DNA of 64,000 nt from the NCBI GenBank assembly GCA_035502855.1, contig DATJTX010000029.1:1-64000 (forward strand), read 5' to 3'. The notes beneath the pieces are model-generated. The model searched no databases. It was not told where the DNA came from and was given only the letters and a program-made list of their open reading frames with translations. This DNA comes from Candidatus Baltobacteraceae bacterium. Lineage in GTDB: Bacteria; Vulcanimicrobiota; Vulcanimicrobiia; Vulcanimicrobiales; Vulcanimicrobiaceae. The position numbers and the translations under genes were made by a program. Positions 28,121 to 36,185 of this stretch are shown piece after piece. The first letter of the stretch is position 1, and each line of letters starts with the position of its first letter.

Positions 28121-28788
28121 GATGGGGCGCGATCATCGTTGCGGCCGGGCGCGGAAAGCGTTTCGGCGGACCGAAGCAACTCGTTCCGATTTCCGGCCGT
28201 CCGATGCTGGCCTGGTCGCTGGGGACCTTTGCCGCATTGGACGAGATCGTTGCGCTCACGATCGTCACCGAGCGCGAGTGGCTCGACCGGGTGAGTGAAC
28301 TTGCGCAACGCTTCATCCACGGCCGGGACGTGCGCGTGGTGATCGGCGGGGCGACGCGACAGGCGAGCGTCCGCTGCGGATTGGAAGCGCTCGCTCCAGG
28401 CGACGCGGTGCTCGTGCACGACGGTGCGCGTCCGCTCGTCCGAGCCGGCGACGTGCGCGCAGGTATGCAGGCGGTGCGCCCGGGCCGCGCCGCCGTGCTC
28501 GCAACGCCGGTCGTCGACACCATCAAAGCGGTCAACCCCGCGACGATGCTCGTTCGGCGCACGCTCGATCGCGACGAGCTGTGGGCCGCGCAGACACCGC
28601 AGTTTGCCATGCGCGACGAATTGCTGCGCGCGCACGATGCCGCGATAGCGCGCGGGTTTGACGCTACCGACGACGTCGCGTTGCTCGAAGCGATCGGTGT
28701 AGAGGTTGTCGTGGTACCCGCCAGCGGCGAGAACTTCAAGGTGACGCATCCCGGCGACGTCGCGCGCGCGCAGGCCTTGTTATCATGA
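28117..28788 (+). CDS. ispD: 2-C-methyl-D-erythritol 4-phosphate cytidylyltransferase
   Basis: A 223-residue nucleotidyltransferase attaching CMP to MEP in isoprenoid synthesis. The N-terminal VAAGRGKRFGGPKQ nucleotide loop, VLVHDGARPL and the QTPQ motif are present. ATGA overlaps on both sides couple it to the PIN/TRAM gene and to ispF. Confidence 0.95.
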   Translation: MRWGAIIVAAGRGKRFGGPKQLVPISGRPMLAWSLGTFAALDEIVALTIVTEREWLDRVSELAQRFIHGRDVRVVIGGATRQASVRCGLEALAPGDAVLVHDGARPLVRAGDVRAGMQAVRPGRAAVLATPVVDTIKAVNPATMLVRRTLDRDELWAAQTPQFAMRDELLRAHDAAIARGFDATDDVALLEAIGVEVVVVPASGENFKVTHPGDVARAQALLS

Positions 28789-29258
28789 CCCGCGTGGGGC
28801 ACGGGTTCGACGCGCATCGGCTTGTCGCGGGGCGCCGGCTGCTGCTGGGCGGCATCGACGTGCCGCACGACCGCGGTCCGCTTGGCCATTCCGATGCCGA
28901 CGTGCTGGCGCACGCCATCGCCGACGCCCTGCTCGGCGCAGCGGCGCTGGGCGATCTCGGCGGACATTTTCCGGATAGCGACCCGCAATGGAAGGACGCG
29001 GACTCGATCGTTTTGCTCGAAGCATGCGCTGCGCGTGTTCGCGAAGCCGGTTATCGGATCGTGAACCTCGATGCGACCATCGTCGTCGAGCGTCCCAAAC
29101 TCGCACCCTATATTGGGGCCATGCGCGAACATCTCGCGACGCGGCTGGGATTGCCGCTCGAATGCGTGAGCGTCAAAGCCAAGACGAGCGAAGGCATGGG
29201 CTATACCGGCGACGGCAGCGGAATCGCTGCGTACGCGGTAGCGTCGATCGAACGCTGA
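28785..29258 (+). CDS. ispF: 2-C-methyl-D-erythritol 2,4-cyclodiphosphate synthase
   Basis: A 157-residue trimeric zinc enzyme of the MEP pathway. VGHGFDAHRL supplies the metal-binding aspartate and histidine, GHSDADVLAHA the third ligand region, and the KAKTSEGMGYTG tail the CDP site. It is immediately followed by the GltX-like fragment (ATG overlaps the TGA by one base). Confidence 0.95.
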   Translation: MTRVGHGFDAHRLVAGRRLLLGGIDVPHDRGPLGHSDADVLAHAIADALLGAAALGDLGGHFPDSDPQWKDADSIVLLEACAARVREAGYRIVNLDATIVVERPKLAPYIGAMREHLATRLGLPLECVSVKAKTSEGMGYTGDGSGIAAYAVASIER

Positions 29259-29830
29259 TGGAACACGAAGAATTCACACGCGCGCAGCTTTTGACCGCGA
29301 TGCAGCGCTGGCGTTTTTTGGAAGACCCGGCGCCCGATGCTGCGCTGCGCTGGATCGATACATTCATCGAGGCGTACGGCAGCCGAATCGAGAGAGTCGA
29401 CGACGCCTATCCCTACATTGCCGCGCTGCGCGCCGAGGCTTGCGTGATCCCGGCGCTCGAACTCGAACGCTTGCGCACCCGCGCGGTGCTCTTTTTTCTC
29501 GATTCGGTCGGACAGTACATCGACCATCAGCCGGAGTTGCGCGGTTTGCCGCTCGCGCACGATATTCCGGCGATCGCCGAAGAATTCGGGCTTCGCGCGG
29601 AGGATGCGTTTGCGGCCGTGCGCATGGCGCTCACCGGCGAGAAAGAGGGCCCGCCGCTGGAGCTGCTTTTCCCGCTGCTGGGTCACGATCGCATGCTGAT
29701 CCGCATCGGCGCGGTGAATTCGCGGCTGCTGCACGGGCGCGGCCTCGAGCCGATCAAGTACGGGCCCGATGGAAAGCCATTCGAGACGATCGAATCCAAA
29801 CGGCCCGGCGAGCCTCCGGCACATGGCTGA
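29258..29830 (+). CDS. Stand-alone GltX C-terminal (anticodon-binding) domain-like protein
   Basis: A 190-residue soluble, helical protein. Residues 124-141 (ALTGEKEGPPLELLFPLL), followed by GHDRMLIRI, closely resemble the C-terminal anticodon-binding domain of glutamyl-tRNA synthetase, whose usual form is ALTG...SPPLFE...LLG. There is no HIGH or KMSKS catalytic domain. The gene sits exactly where full-length gltX lies in the Firmicutes order ispD-ispF-gltX-cysE-cysS. It may be a remnant, or a tRNA-binding factor. The frame is intact with a normal start, which argues against simple decay. Identification rests on one motif region and on synteny. Confidence 0.65.
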   Translation: MEHEEFTRAQLLTAMQRWRFLEDPAPDAALRWIDTFIEAYGSRIERVDDAYPYIAALRAEACVIPALELERLRTRAVLFFLDSVGQYIDHQPELRGLPLAHDIPAIAEEFGLRAEDAFAAVRMALTGEKEGPPLELLFPLLGHDRMLIRIGAVNSRLLHGRGLEPIKYGPDGKPFETIESKRPGEPPAHG

Positions 29831-29866
29831 ATCCGCCGTATTGACCGGCAGGTTAGACTAATTGGA

Positions 29867-30550
29867 ATGACCGGTCCGATCCGCACCTTACTCAGCGATC
29901 TGCGCGCGCCGCTCGAGCGCGATCCCGCCGCGCGGACGTGGCTCGACGTGGTGCTCTCCTATCCGGGCTTCCATGCGCTCACCGCGTACCGCGTCACCCA
30001 TCGGCTCTGGCGCTGGCGCTGGCTGCTCGTGGCCCGCTGGCTCTCGCACGTGGCTCGCTTTCTGACCGGGATCGAAATCCATCCGGCGGCGACGATCGGT
30101 CAGCGCGTCTTCATCGACCACGGCATGGGCGTGGTGATCGGCGAGACGGCCGAAGTCGGCGACGGATGCACGATCTACCAAGGCGTCACGCTCGGCGGTA
30201 CGAGCCTCGCCCACACGAAACGGCATCCGACGCTGGGCCGTGGGGTCGTCGTGGGTGCAAGCGCGGTCGTGCTCGGTGCAATCGTCGTGGGGGATGATGC
30301 GCGCATTGGCAGCGGGTCGGTGGTGGTGCGCGACGTTCCCGCCAATGCGACGGTGGTCGGAATTCCGGCACACGTCGTGGCGCAGGACGGCAAACCGGTG
30401 CGCATCGTGCCCGACCGCCCGCAGGTCGAAATGCCCGATCCGAATGCCGACACCATCAGTCAACTGCAACGCCGGCTGGAACAACTCGAAGCCCGTGTGG
30501 CACAGGTCGAACGCGAAGACGGCGAAGAGACCTGGTCGTGGGTCATCTAA
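29867..30550 (+). CDS. cysE: Serine O-acetyltransferase
   Basis: A 227-residue CysE of the short (epsilon-proteobacteria/Firmicutes) type. Hexapeptide repeats include [11 protein letters not shown], the catalytic [18 protein letters not shown] and GVTLGGTS. It makes O-acetylserine for cysteine synthesis. The C-terminal 35 residues are a charged coiled-coil-like tail ([15 protein letters not shown]) beyond the core. The end overlaps cysS by 13 bases. Confidence 0.94.
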   Translation: MTGPIRTLLSDLRAPLERDPAARTWLDVVLSYPGFHALTAYRVTHRLWRWRWLLVARWLSHVARFLTGIEIHPAATIGQRVFIDHGMGVVIGETAEVGDGCTIYQGVTLGGTSLAHTKRHPTLGRGVVVGASAVVLGAIVVGDDARIGSGSVVVRDVPANATVVGIPAHVVAQDGKPVRIVPDRPQVEMPDPNADTISQLQRRLEQLEARVAQVEREDGEETWSWVI

Positions 30551-31965
30551 AGCTCTACAACACGCGTACCCGTTCGGTCGAAGAGTTCTCGCCGCTGCGC
30601 GGCGAGACGGTGCGCATGTACGTCTGCGGCCTCACCCCCTCGGCGCAAGCCCATTTGGGCCATGCGCGCTCGTTTCTGTTTTTCGACCTGTTGCGGCGGT
30701 ATTTGCAGCACAAGGGTTTTCGCGTCACCTACGTTCAAAACGTGACGGATATCGACGATCGCAGCATCAACCGTGCGAAGGAGACCGGCGAAGACTGGCG
30801 CGAGATCGTGCGCGGCTACTACAGTGAGTTCAAGGCGTCGATGCGCAAGCTCGACGTGGCGGAACCGGACGAGGAACCGTACGCGACGGCCTACGTTCCG
30901 CAGATTCAGGCGATGATTCGCGGGCTGATCGAACGCGGCAACGCGTACGTCGTCACCGACGGCATCTATTATCGGGTCAGCAGTTTTCCGCGTTACGGCA
31001 AGCTCAGCAATCGCAACATCGAAGAACTCGAGGCGGGCGCGCGCATCGAGGTCGGGGAGTTCAAGGAAGATCCGCTCGACTTCGCGCTTTGGAAATTCGC
31101 GAAGCCGGGCGAACCGAAATGGCCCTTCGAACCCTATGGCGAGGGCCGGCCGGGTTGGCACATCGAGTGCTCGGCGATGTCGCGCACGCTGCTCGATCCC
31201 GAGGGCGTAGGTTTCGATATCCACGGCGGCGGCGCCGACTTGATCTTTCCGCACCACGAGAACGAGATCGCGCAGAGCGAGCCGCTGATGACGCATCCGC
31301 CGATGGCGAAGGTTTGGGTGCATGGCGGCCTGCTCAATTTCGACGGCCGCAAGATGTCGAAATCGCTGGGCAACTTCGAACCGCTCGCCGATCTGCTCGA
31401 TCGTCACGATCCGCAAGCGATCCGCCTGGCGTTCCTGACGACCGGCTACAGCAAGGTGATGAACTTTACGGATGAATCGCTCGAGGCGGCGTATTCGACG
31501 CTTGCGCGGCTCAAGAAAGCGTTTCGCGCGCTTCGCGCGTTGCCGGATGCTGCGCCGAGATCGAGCGGGCTGATCGAACGCATCGAAGCGGCGCTCGACG
31601 AGGACATGAACACGTCGATCGCCATTGCGGCGCTGATCGCATGGCAGCCGCATGCGGGCGGGCGGGAAGAATTCGAACGGGCGCTCTGGCTGCTTGGAAT
31701 CGAACCGAAGGAGCGTTGGCTGCACGAACCCGAGAGCGCCGTTCCGGCGGATTTCATCGAGCGGTTGGGGGCGCAGCTCGCCGGCGAGTTCGCGTTCAAC
31801 GGCGCGAGCCCCGAAGAAGCGATTGCGTCGGTCATTGAAGCGCGCGCACGCGCGCGTGCGAACAAAGACTGGGCCGCGTCGGATCGTCTGCGCGACGCGC
31901 TCGCACGCTGCGGCATCGCGATCAAAGACTCCAAGGACGGTACGACGTGGACCGTCGTCGCGTAA
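30538..31965 (+). CDS. cysS: Cysteinyl-tRNA synthetase
   Basis: A 475-residue class I synthetase. HIGH-type motif HLGH in [15 protein letters not shown] in [10 protein letters not shown], the zinc-binding cysteine in MYVCGLTP and downstream CSAMS and [10 protein letters not shown]. The usual VCGPTVYD signature is altered to VCGLTPSAQ, as seen in some deep lineages. GTG start within cysE. It charges tRNA-Cys in the cytoplasm and is coupled to rlmB. Confidence 0.95.
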   Translation: MGHLKLYNTRTRSVEEFSPLRGETVRMYVCGLTPSAQAHLGHARSFLFFDLLRRYLQHKGFRVTYVQNVTDIDDRSINRAKETGEDWREIVRGYYSEFKASMRKLDVAEPDEEPYATAYVPQIQAMIRGLIERGNAYVVTDGIYYRVSSFPRYGKLSNRNIEELEAGARIEVGEFKEDPLDFALWKFAKPGEPKWPFEPYGEGRPGWHIECSAMSRTLLDPEGVGFDIHGGGADLIFPHHENEIAQSEPLMTHPPMAKVWVHGGLLNFDGRKMSKSLGNFEPLADLLDRHDPQAIRLAFLTTGYSKVMNFTDESLEAAYSTLARLKKAFRALRALPDAAPRSSGLIERIEAALDEDMNTSIAIAALIAWQPHAGGREEFERALWLLGIEPKERWLHEPESAVPADFIERLGAQLAGEFAFNGASPEEAIASVIEARARARANKDWAASDRLRDALARCGIAIKDSKDGTTWTVVA

Positions 31966-32747
31966 AGCCGCGCGCGCCGCGCCTGGATTTCGACGACGTC
32001 ATCTACGGTATCCATGTGGTGGAAGAAGCGCTGAGCGCGGGCGAACCGCTGCGTGCGATTCATATCTCGGAGGATCGCAAGCGCGACCCGTTGCTGCGCA
32101 AGATCGTCGCTCAGGCAAAGGAACGCAACGTCGCCGTCCGTTTCGAGAATCGCGGCTTCTTCACCCAGTTGCCCTTCAAAACGCACCAAGGCGTGATCGC
32201 GATCGCACCGCCCTTCGCGTATGCGGCGCTTTCCGAGGTGATCGGATCGCGCAAAACGGGGCACGCGCTCTTCGTCGTCCTCGATCATCTGACCGATCCA
32301 CACAACGTCGGCGCGATCGTGCGCACCGCCGAGTGCGCCGGCGCGGACGCGCTGATTCTTCCCGAGCGGCGGTCGGCCGGTATCAACGCGACCGTGCGCA
32401 AAGCCGCCGCCGGAGCCGCGGCCTATCTGCCGATCGTGCGGGTTGCCAATGTCAGCGAGGCGATCCGAGCGCTCAAGAAGGCCGGAATCTGGGTCGCCGG
32501 CGCCGCCGCTGGCGAGGGCTCGGTGCCGATGAGTGCGGCCGATTTCGATCGCGACCTGGCGCTCGTCATCGGCGCCGAGGGCTCAGGCCTTGCCCCGCTC
32601 GTCCGCCGCGAGTGCGATTACCTGGTCAGCGTGCCGATGCGGGGACGGACGGAGTCTCTCAACGCCTCCGTAGCGGCCGGCGTGCTGCTTTACGAGGTGC
32701 TAAGGCAACGCAAGCGTGAGGGAGCGCAGCGACCCACGCGGCTTTAG
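31947..32747 (+). CDS. rlmB: 23S rRNA (guanosine-2'-O-)-methyltransferase RlmB-like
   Basis: A 266-residue SPOUT (TrmH/SpoU) methyltransferase. An N-terminal substrate-binding domain (IYGIHVVEEAL) precedes the knotted domain with LTDPHNVGAIVRTAE, VIGAEGSGL and VPMRGRTESLNASVA. It methylates 2'-O of a guanosine in 23S rRNA (G2251 in E. coli). The GTG start lies inside cysS; the mini-ribonuclease III gene found between cysS and rlmB in Firmicutes is missing. Confidence 0.92.
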   Translation: MDRRRVKPRAPRLDFDDVIYGIHVVEEALSAGEPLRAIHISEDRKRDPLLRKIVAQAKERNVAVRFENRGFFTQLPFKTHQGVIAIAPPFAYAALSEVIGSRKTGHALFVVLDHLTDPHNVGAIVRTAECAGADALILPERRSAGINATVRKAAAGAAAYLPIVRVANVSEAIRALKKAGIWVAGAAAGEGSVPMSAADFDRDLALVIGAEGSGLAPLVRRECDYLVSVPMRGRTESLNASVAAGVLLYEVLRQRKREGAQRPTRL

Positions 32748-32779
32748 CTGGCAAAGCTTTAGCTTTGCCAGATAAAGCC
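32740..32779 (+). terminator. Long hairpin at the end of the rlmB transcript
   Basis: Two-part stem: ggcttta (32740-32746) with taaagcc (32773-32779), and a perfect 11-base ctggcaaagct/agctttgccag with a two-base loop. The rlmB stop lies inside the left arm. There is no T tract, so it could be an RNA 3'-end stabiliser as much as a terminator. Confidence 0.6.
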
Positions 32780-32808
32780 TTGACTGTGGCAGGACCCCCT
32801 CCTATAAT
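32780..32808 (+). promoter_or_regulatory. Consensus housekeeping promoter of sigH
   Basis: TTGACT at 32780-32785, a 17-base spacer and TATAAT at 32803-32808. It begins at the base after the hairpin and lies about 77 bases upstream of the sigH ATG. Confidence 0.85.
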
Positions 32809-32884
32809 CACGTGGATGTGCCGCGCCCGATGAGGCCCCGGCCCGCGTTTTGCGGCGCATCGACCAACGAAGGCAAGAACGACT

Positions 32885-33532
32885 ATGGCTATGACCCATC
32901 CCGCGACGGATGGTTTGGAATACAACGAGAGGGCCGACGAGGAACTCGTTGCCATCGCAAAATCGGGCGACAACCTGGCGATGGAATATCTGCTCAACAA
33001 ATACAAGAACTTCGTCAGAATCAAGGCTAAGAGCTACTTCCTGATCGGTGCGGACCGCGAGGACATCATCCAAGAAGGTATGATCGGCCTCTATAAAGCC
33101 GTGCGCGACTTCAAGGCGGACAAGCTCTCGAGCTTTCGCGCATTCGCGGAGCTGTGCATCACGCGGCAGATCATCACCGCGATCAAGACGGCGACGCGCC
33201 AAAAGCACATTCCGCTCAATCAGTACATCTCGCTGAACAAACCGATCTACGACGAAGACAGCGAGCGTACGCTGCTCGACGTCATGGCGTCACAGAAAAC
33301 GTCCGATCCCGAGGAACTCGTGGTCACCCAGGAAGTTTCCGACGACATTCGCCAGCGCATCCGCCAGAATCTATCCGAACTCGAGTCGCAGGTACTCGAA
33401 TCGTATCTCGAAGGAAAGAGCTATCAGGAGATGGCGCGCGATCTCGGCCGCCATGTGAAATCGATCGACAACGCGCTCCAGCGCGTCAAGCGGAAGATAG
33501 AGAAGAACCTCGCCGAGTTCGAATTCCAGTGA
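32885..33532 (+). CDS. sigH: RNA polymerase sigma factor, SigH family
   Basis: A 215-residue sigma-70 family factor. Region 2 includes DREDIIQEGMIGLYKAVRDF and region 4 LESQVLESYLEGKSYQEMAR with the helix-turn-helix DLGRHVKSIDNALQRV. This is the SigH (Spo0H) type, which in Firmicutes follows the cysS-rlmB block, as here. It has a strong own promoter and a terminator on the far side, so it is a single-gene unit. No sporulation genes are nearby; a role in stationary-phase or general expression is likely. Confidence 0.93.
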   Translation: MAMTHPATDGLEYNERADEELVAIAKSGDNLAMEYLLNKYKNFVRIKAKSYFLIGADREDIIQEGMIGLYKAVRDFKADKLSSFRAFAELCITRQIITAIKTATRQKHIPLNQYISLNKPIYDEDSERTLLDVMASQKTSDPEELVVTQEVSDDIRQRIRQNLSELESQVLESYLEGKSYQEMARDLGRHVKSIDNALQRVKRKIEKNLAEFEFQ

Positions 33533-33539
33533 TGTAAAA

Positions 33540-33568
33540 AAACGGCCGGTCGAGAGGACCGGCCGTTT
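33540..33568. terminator. Bidirectional terminator between sigH and the PstS-like gene
   Basis: A perfect 12-base stem aaacggccggtc/gaccggccgttt with a 5-base loop, preceded by an A7 run, so the minus strand ends in a strong T tract and the plus strand in TTT. It serves both convergent genes. Confidence 0.9.
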
Positions 33569-33576
33569 CGCTACTA

Positions 33577-34356
33577 CTACGGTTCGAGTCGGAAGACGCC
33601 GTTCTTGCGGAGTACCGGTGTATCGGCTCTGACGAACGCCACGAATGCCGAGACCTCGGGTGCGGCCCCCTTGAGCACGTAGAGGTGCTCGTCGGTCGCG
33701 AAGGGGTAGGTGTGGTCGCGGATGTTTTCAGGCGTCGGCGCGATGCCTTCGTAGCTGATCACGAGCTTTTGCTCATCGCCGATGAACCCGCTCGCCAAGT
33801 AGCCGATCGCGCCGGGCGTTGCGGCCGTTGCCTTCACGACGGCAACCGCGTTCCGTTCGATCGTGAGCGGGACCGTCGTCTTGGCGACTTTGTCTTCGAA
33901 GACAAAGCGCGTTCCGGTACCGATATCGCGGCCGATCAGAACGATCTTCTGATCGTTTCCGCCGATCTGCTTCCAGTTCGTCACCTGGCCGGAATAGATC
34001 GCAATAGCTTCCTTCTGCGTGAGATTCGTAATGCCGACGTCGGGATTGACCATGAAGGCGAAGCCGACGACGCCGAGGATGGTATCGACGAAGTCGGGAT
34101 CGCTGACCGCGACGTCCGACATCGCTACGTCGGCCGAGTGGTCCTTGAGCGCCGCGATGCCCGCGCCGGAGCTATTTCCCTTGACGTCGATTGCGACGCC
34201 GGGATGCGAACTTTGGTACTCGGTCGCGGCCACGGCCACCAACGGAGCGAGATTCGTCGTCCCGCGTACGGTAATGGTTTGCGCCGCGCCGGCCGGACCG
34301 ACGAGAAGTAGAAATGTGGAAAGCGAGGCCAAAATGGAAAAAGCCTGCAATCTCAT
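33577..34356 (-). CDS. PstS-like periplasmic substrate-binding protein, copy 1
   Basis: A 259-residue exported protein: signal peptide MRLQAFSILASL...AGAAQ, then the PBP-like fold typical of phosphate-binding PstS proteins (TITVRGTTNLAP, GNSSGAGIAAL, YSGQVTNWKQIGG, GRDIGTGTRFVFED). These loops correspond to the phosphate-binding loops of PstS. No PstABC or PhoU is present. It is translationally coupled to copy 2 upstream through a four-base overlap. It could bind phosphate or another oxyanion. Confidence 0.85.
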   Translation of the reverse strand: MRLQAFSILASLSTFLLLVGPAGAAQTITVRGTTNLAPLVAVAATEYQSSHPGVAIDVKGNSSGAGIAALKDHSADVAMSDVAVSDPDFVDTILGVVGFAFMVNPDVGITNLTQKEAIAIYSGQVTNWKQIGGNDQKIVLIGRDIGTGTRFVFEDKVAKTTVPLTIERNAVAVVKATAATPGAIGYLASGFIGDEQKLVISYEGIAPTPENIRDHTYPFATDEHLYVLKGAAPEVSAFVAFVRADTPVLRKNGVFRLEP

Positions 34357-35294
34357 AATGAAGCTCCTTTATTTACACCCAGTTTGACTGGATTAGATAC
34401 GTTGAAGCGCGTAAGCCCTGCTTGGTCGCCGGTTAGCGCCGCTAATAGACGCCGAACATGGAGATGCTCTCCGGACGAAAACGCGGCGTGCGCTCGTAGC
34501 GGAGTTAGGGCCGAAACGAGGATGCCGTAGGATTTTAGGATCTGGCGCTGCGTCGTGGTAAACGCCAGGAACGCCTTGACCGCCGGATCGGCGCCCTTGA
34601 ACGTATAGGCATGTTCGTCGGTTGAAAACTTGTAGATGTGATCGAGGATATTTTGATCGGTCGGAGCGACGCCTTCGTAGTCGACGACCAAGTCCTGATG
34701 GTCACCGACGTAGTTGGTCGAGCTGTAGCCGATACCGCCGGGCGTCGTCGCGACCGCATTGACGACCGCGATGGCATCGGGCTCGACCGTCATCGGAATC
34801 AGCGTCTTGGCGACGGTCATTTCGAAAACGAAGCGGGTCCCGGCGCCGATCGGCCGGCTGAAGGGCACGACCGAGAGGTCGTTGCCGCCGATCTGTTTCC
34901 AATTGGTGATCTTGCCGGAGTAGATTCCGATCACGTCTTGACGCGTGAGATTTTTGACGCCTGCACCCTTGCCGACGACGAATACGAAACCGACGACTCC
35001 GATCGTTGCATCGTCGAATGCGGGATCGTCGATCGCAACGTCGGAGCAAGCGATGTCGAGCGTGCCGGCTTTGAGCGCGGCGATCCCTTGGCCCGAACTG
35101 CTCCCGGCGACCGAGAACGACGTCCCGGGGTTCGCGCTGTGATAGATCGCCGCGATCTGCTTCAGAGCCGGAGTGTCGTTGGTCGAACCGCCGATTCGGA
35201 TCGTCGTGTCCGCAACGGCCGGCGCGGCCAGTGCGAACGAGTTGAAGATCGCCGCGGCGGCAACGAGGCAGACAAAGCGCGCGAGAAAGCCCAT
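34353..35294 (-). CDS. PstS-like periplasmic substrate-binding protein, copy 2
   Basis: A 313-residue paralogue of the downstream gene with a signal peptide (MGFLARFVCLVAAAAIF ... AVADT) and the same loops (GSTNDTPA, GSSSGQGIAAL, YSGKITNWKQIGG, SRPIGAGTRFVFE). Where copy 1 ends in GVFRLEP, copy 2 continues for about 50 residues (from roughly LVSALTPLR) that look unlike the family and run into the next gene. The tail may be an extension produced by loss of the original stop or by a frameshift. Confidence 0.82.
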   Translation of the reverse strand: MGFLARFVCLVAAAAIFNSFALAAPAVADTTIRIGGSTNDTPALKQIAAIYHSANPGTSFSVAGSSSGQGIAALKAGTLDIACSDVAIDDPAFDDATIGVVGFVFVVGKGAGVKNLTRQDVIGIYSGKITNWKQIGGNDLSVVPFSRPIGAGTRFVFEMTVAKTLIPMTVEPDAIAVVNAVATTPGGIGYSSTNYVGDHQDLVVDYEGVAPTDQNILDHIYKFSTDEHAYTFKGADPAVKAFLAFTTTQRQILKSYGILVSALTPLRAHAAFSSGEHLHVRRLLAALTGDQAGLTRFNVSNPVKLGVNKGASL

Positions 35295-35393
35295 GAAAAG
35301 AACCCCCTGCCCATAAGGGCGGAAGCAGCCGAACTCACCCGCGTTCCAAGACTACTCGGTTGTAAGGGTATTCGGTTGGCCAAGCCCCCGGCT

Positions 35394-35741
35394 TTACGTG
35401 GATCGGCCCGTGCGGCTCATGGATTTCACGATTTCACGGTAAAGATCGTGTCGGTCTTCGACCGGATCGACGACGATGACGCGCGCGGGATCGCCGTTCT
35501 TGGGGTCGAGGCATACGGTGACTTTGCCTTTTGCGCACACGTCCATGCAACTCGTCGAGATGACGCGAATCGGCCCCCACTCTCCGTTTACTTTGAGCTC
35601 GGACTTGAGCCAGTCTCGCAAGTTGAAGTCGCCGATACGTTCCGCCGCATCGGGAGTTTCTTCGGGAATGCGTTCCTTGAAACAGCGCTCGCACACGAGC
35701 ACGAGTCCGCTTTCGAGCCATTTGGGATTGACGGGCTGCAT
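35394..35741 (-). CDS. Small thioredoxin-fold (2Fe-2S) ferredoxin domain protein
   Basis: A 115-residue cytoplasmic protein with cysteines in VCERCFKE and in STSCMDVCAKGKVTVC, spaced like thioredoxin-like 2Fe-2S ferredoxins. The start MQPVNPKWLES was chosen because a longer frame would run through the tRNA gene. It is probably an electron carrier or a small stress protein; no partner oxidoreductase is nearby. It reads toward the PstS-like genes with about 100 bases between. Confidence 0.7.
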   Translation of the reverse strand: MQPVNPKWLESGLVLVCERCFKERIPEETPDAAERIGDFNLRDWLKSELKVNGEWGPIRVISTSCMDVCAKGKVTVCLDPKNGDPARVIVVDPVEDRHDLYREIVKSMSRTGRST

Positions 35742-35758
35742 ACGATTCCTGGAACAGA

Positions 35759-35844
35759 TGGAGCCGGAGGTGGGATTCGAACCCACGTGGACTTTCGTCT
35801 TCGGTTTACAAAACCGATCCAATCGACCGCTATGGGACTCCGGC
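35759..35844 (-). tRNA. tRNA with threonine anticodon TGT and a long variable arm
   Basis: Read on the minus strand, acceptor gccggag pairs with ctccggc, followed by discriminator T and an encoded CCA. The D arm has a 3-base stem (cca/tgg), the anticodon stem is a perfect tcggt/accga with 7-base loop tttgtaa, giving anticodon TGT, and the T arm is gtggg-ttcgaat-cccac. The variable region is 14 bases with a gac-gaaa-gtc hairpin, as in class II tRNAs (Leu, Ser, Tyr), not normal for tRNA-Thr. A second tRNA-Thr (GGT) of ordinary shape is at 42273. Confidence 0.85.
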
Positions 35845-36185
35845 ACGAGCGCGACCCCCTCCGTTCAACGGGCCGCTTGTAGCTATCCTGTCACTGATTT
35901 CGGGCGCGCAGCACGGCAGGAAACGCGGCGGATATGTACGCGGATTGGTCGAGACTTTTTCGGATTGACGCCGGGAGTATCGAACGTTCGCGCATAGAAA
36001 TCGTGGCTCGCCTTTGCAAGGCTGGGGAGTCACGCTGACGGGCAGCGCTCGAACCGGGGCCGGCCGTATCTGGAACTGGTACTCTCAATGCCAGGCAATA
36101 CTCAGCTTCTCAGCGGGTGCTCAGCTCGGTGCCGCGGAATTGGCAGCGGATCAAATCCCTTAACCTCAAGCTAGGAGGCAAGCCA
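35845..36185. other. Upstream region of the TonB receptor gene
   Basis: A 341-base gap with no credible gene. The only clear element is the ribosome binding site aggagg at 36173-36178, seven bases before the chosen ATG. I looked for cobalamin or other riboswitch boxes and a consensus promoter and saw none. Confidence 0.6.

Noticed and set aside
35759-35844. Reading the tRNA as tRNA-Tyr (GTA) because of its long arm
   Set aside because: Shifting the loop by one base breaks the perfect tcggt/accga anticodon stem; tRNA-Tyr is present at 42067.
35845-36185. Cobalamin or other riboswitch upstream of the TonB receptor
   Set aside because: No conserved box or plausible aptamer could be seen by eye.
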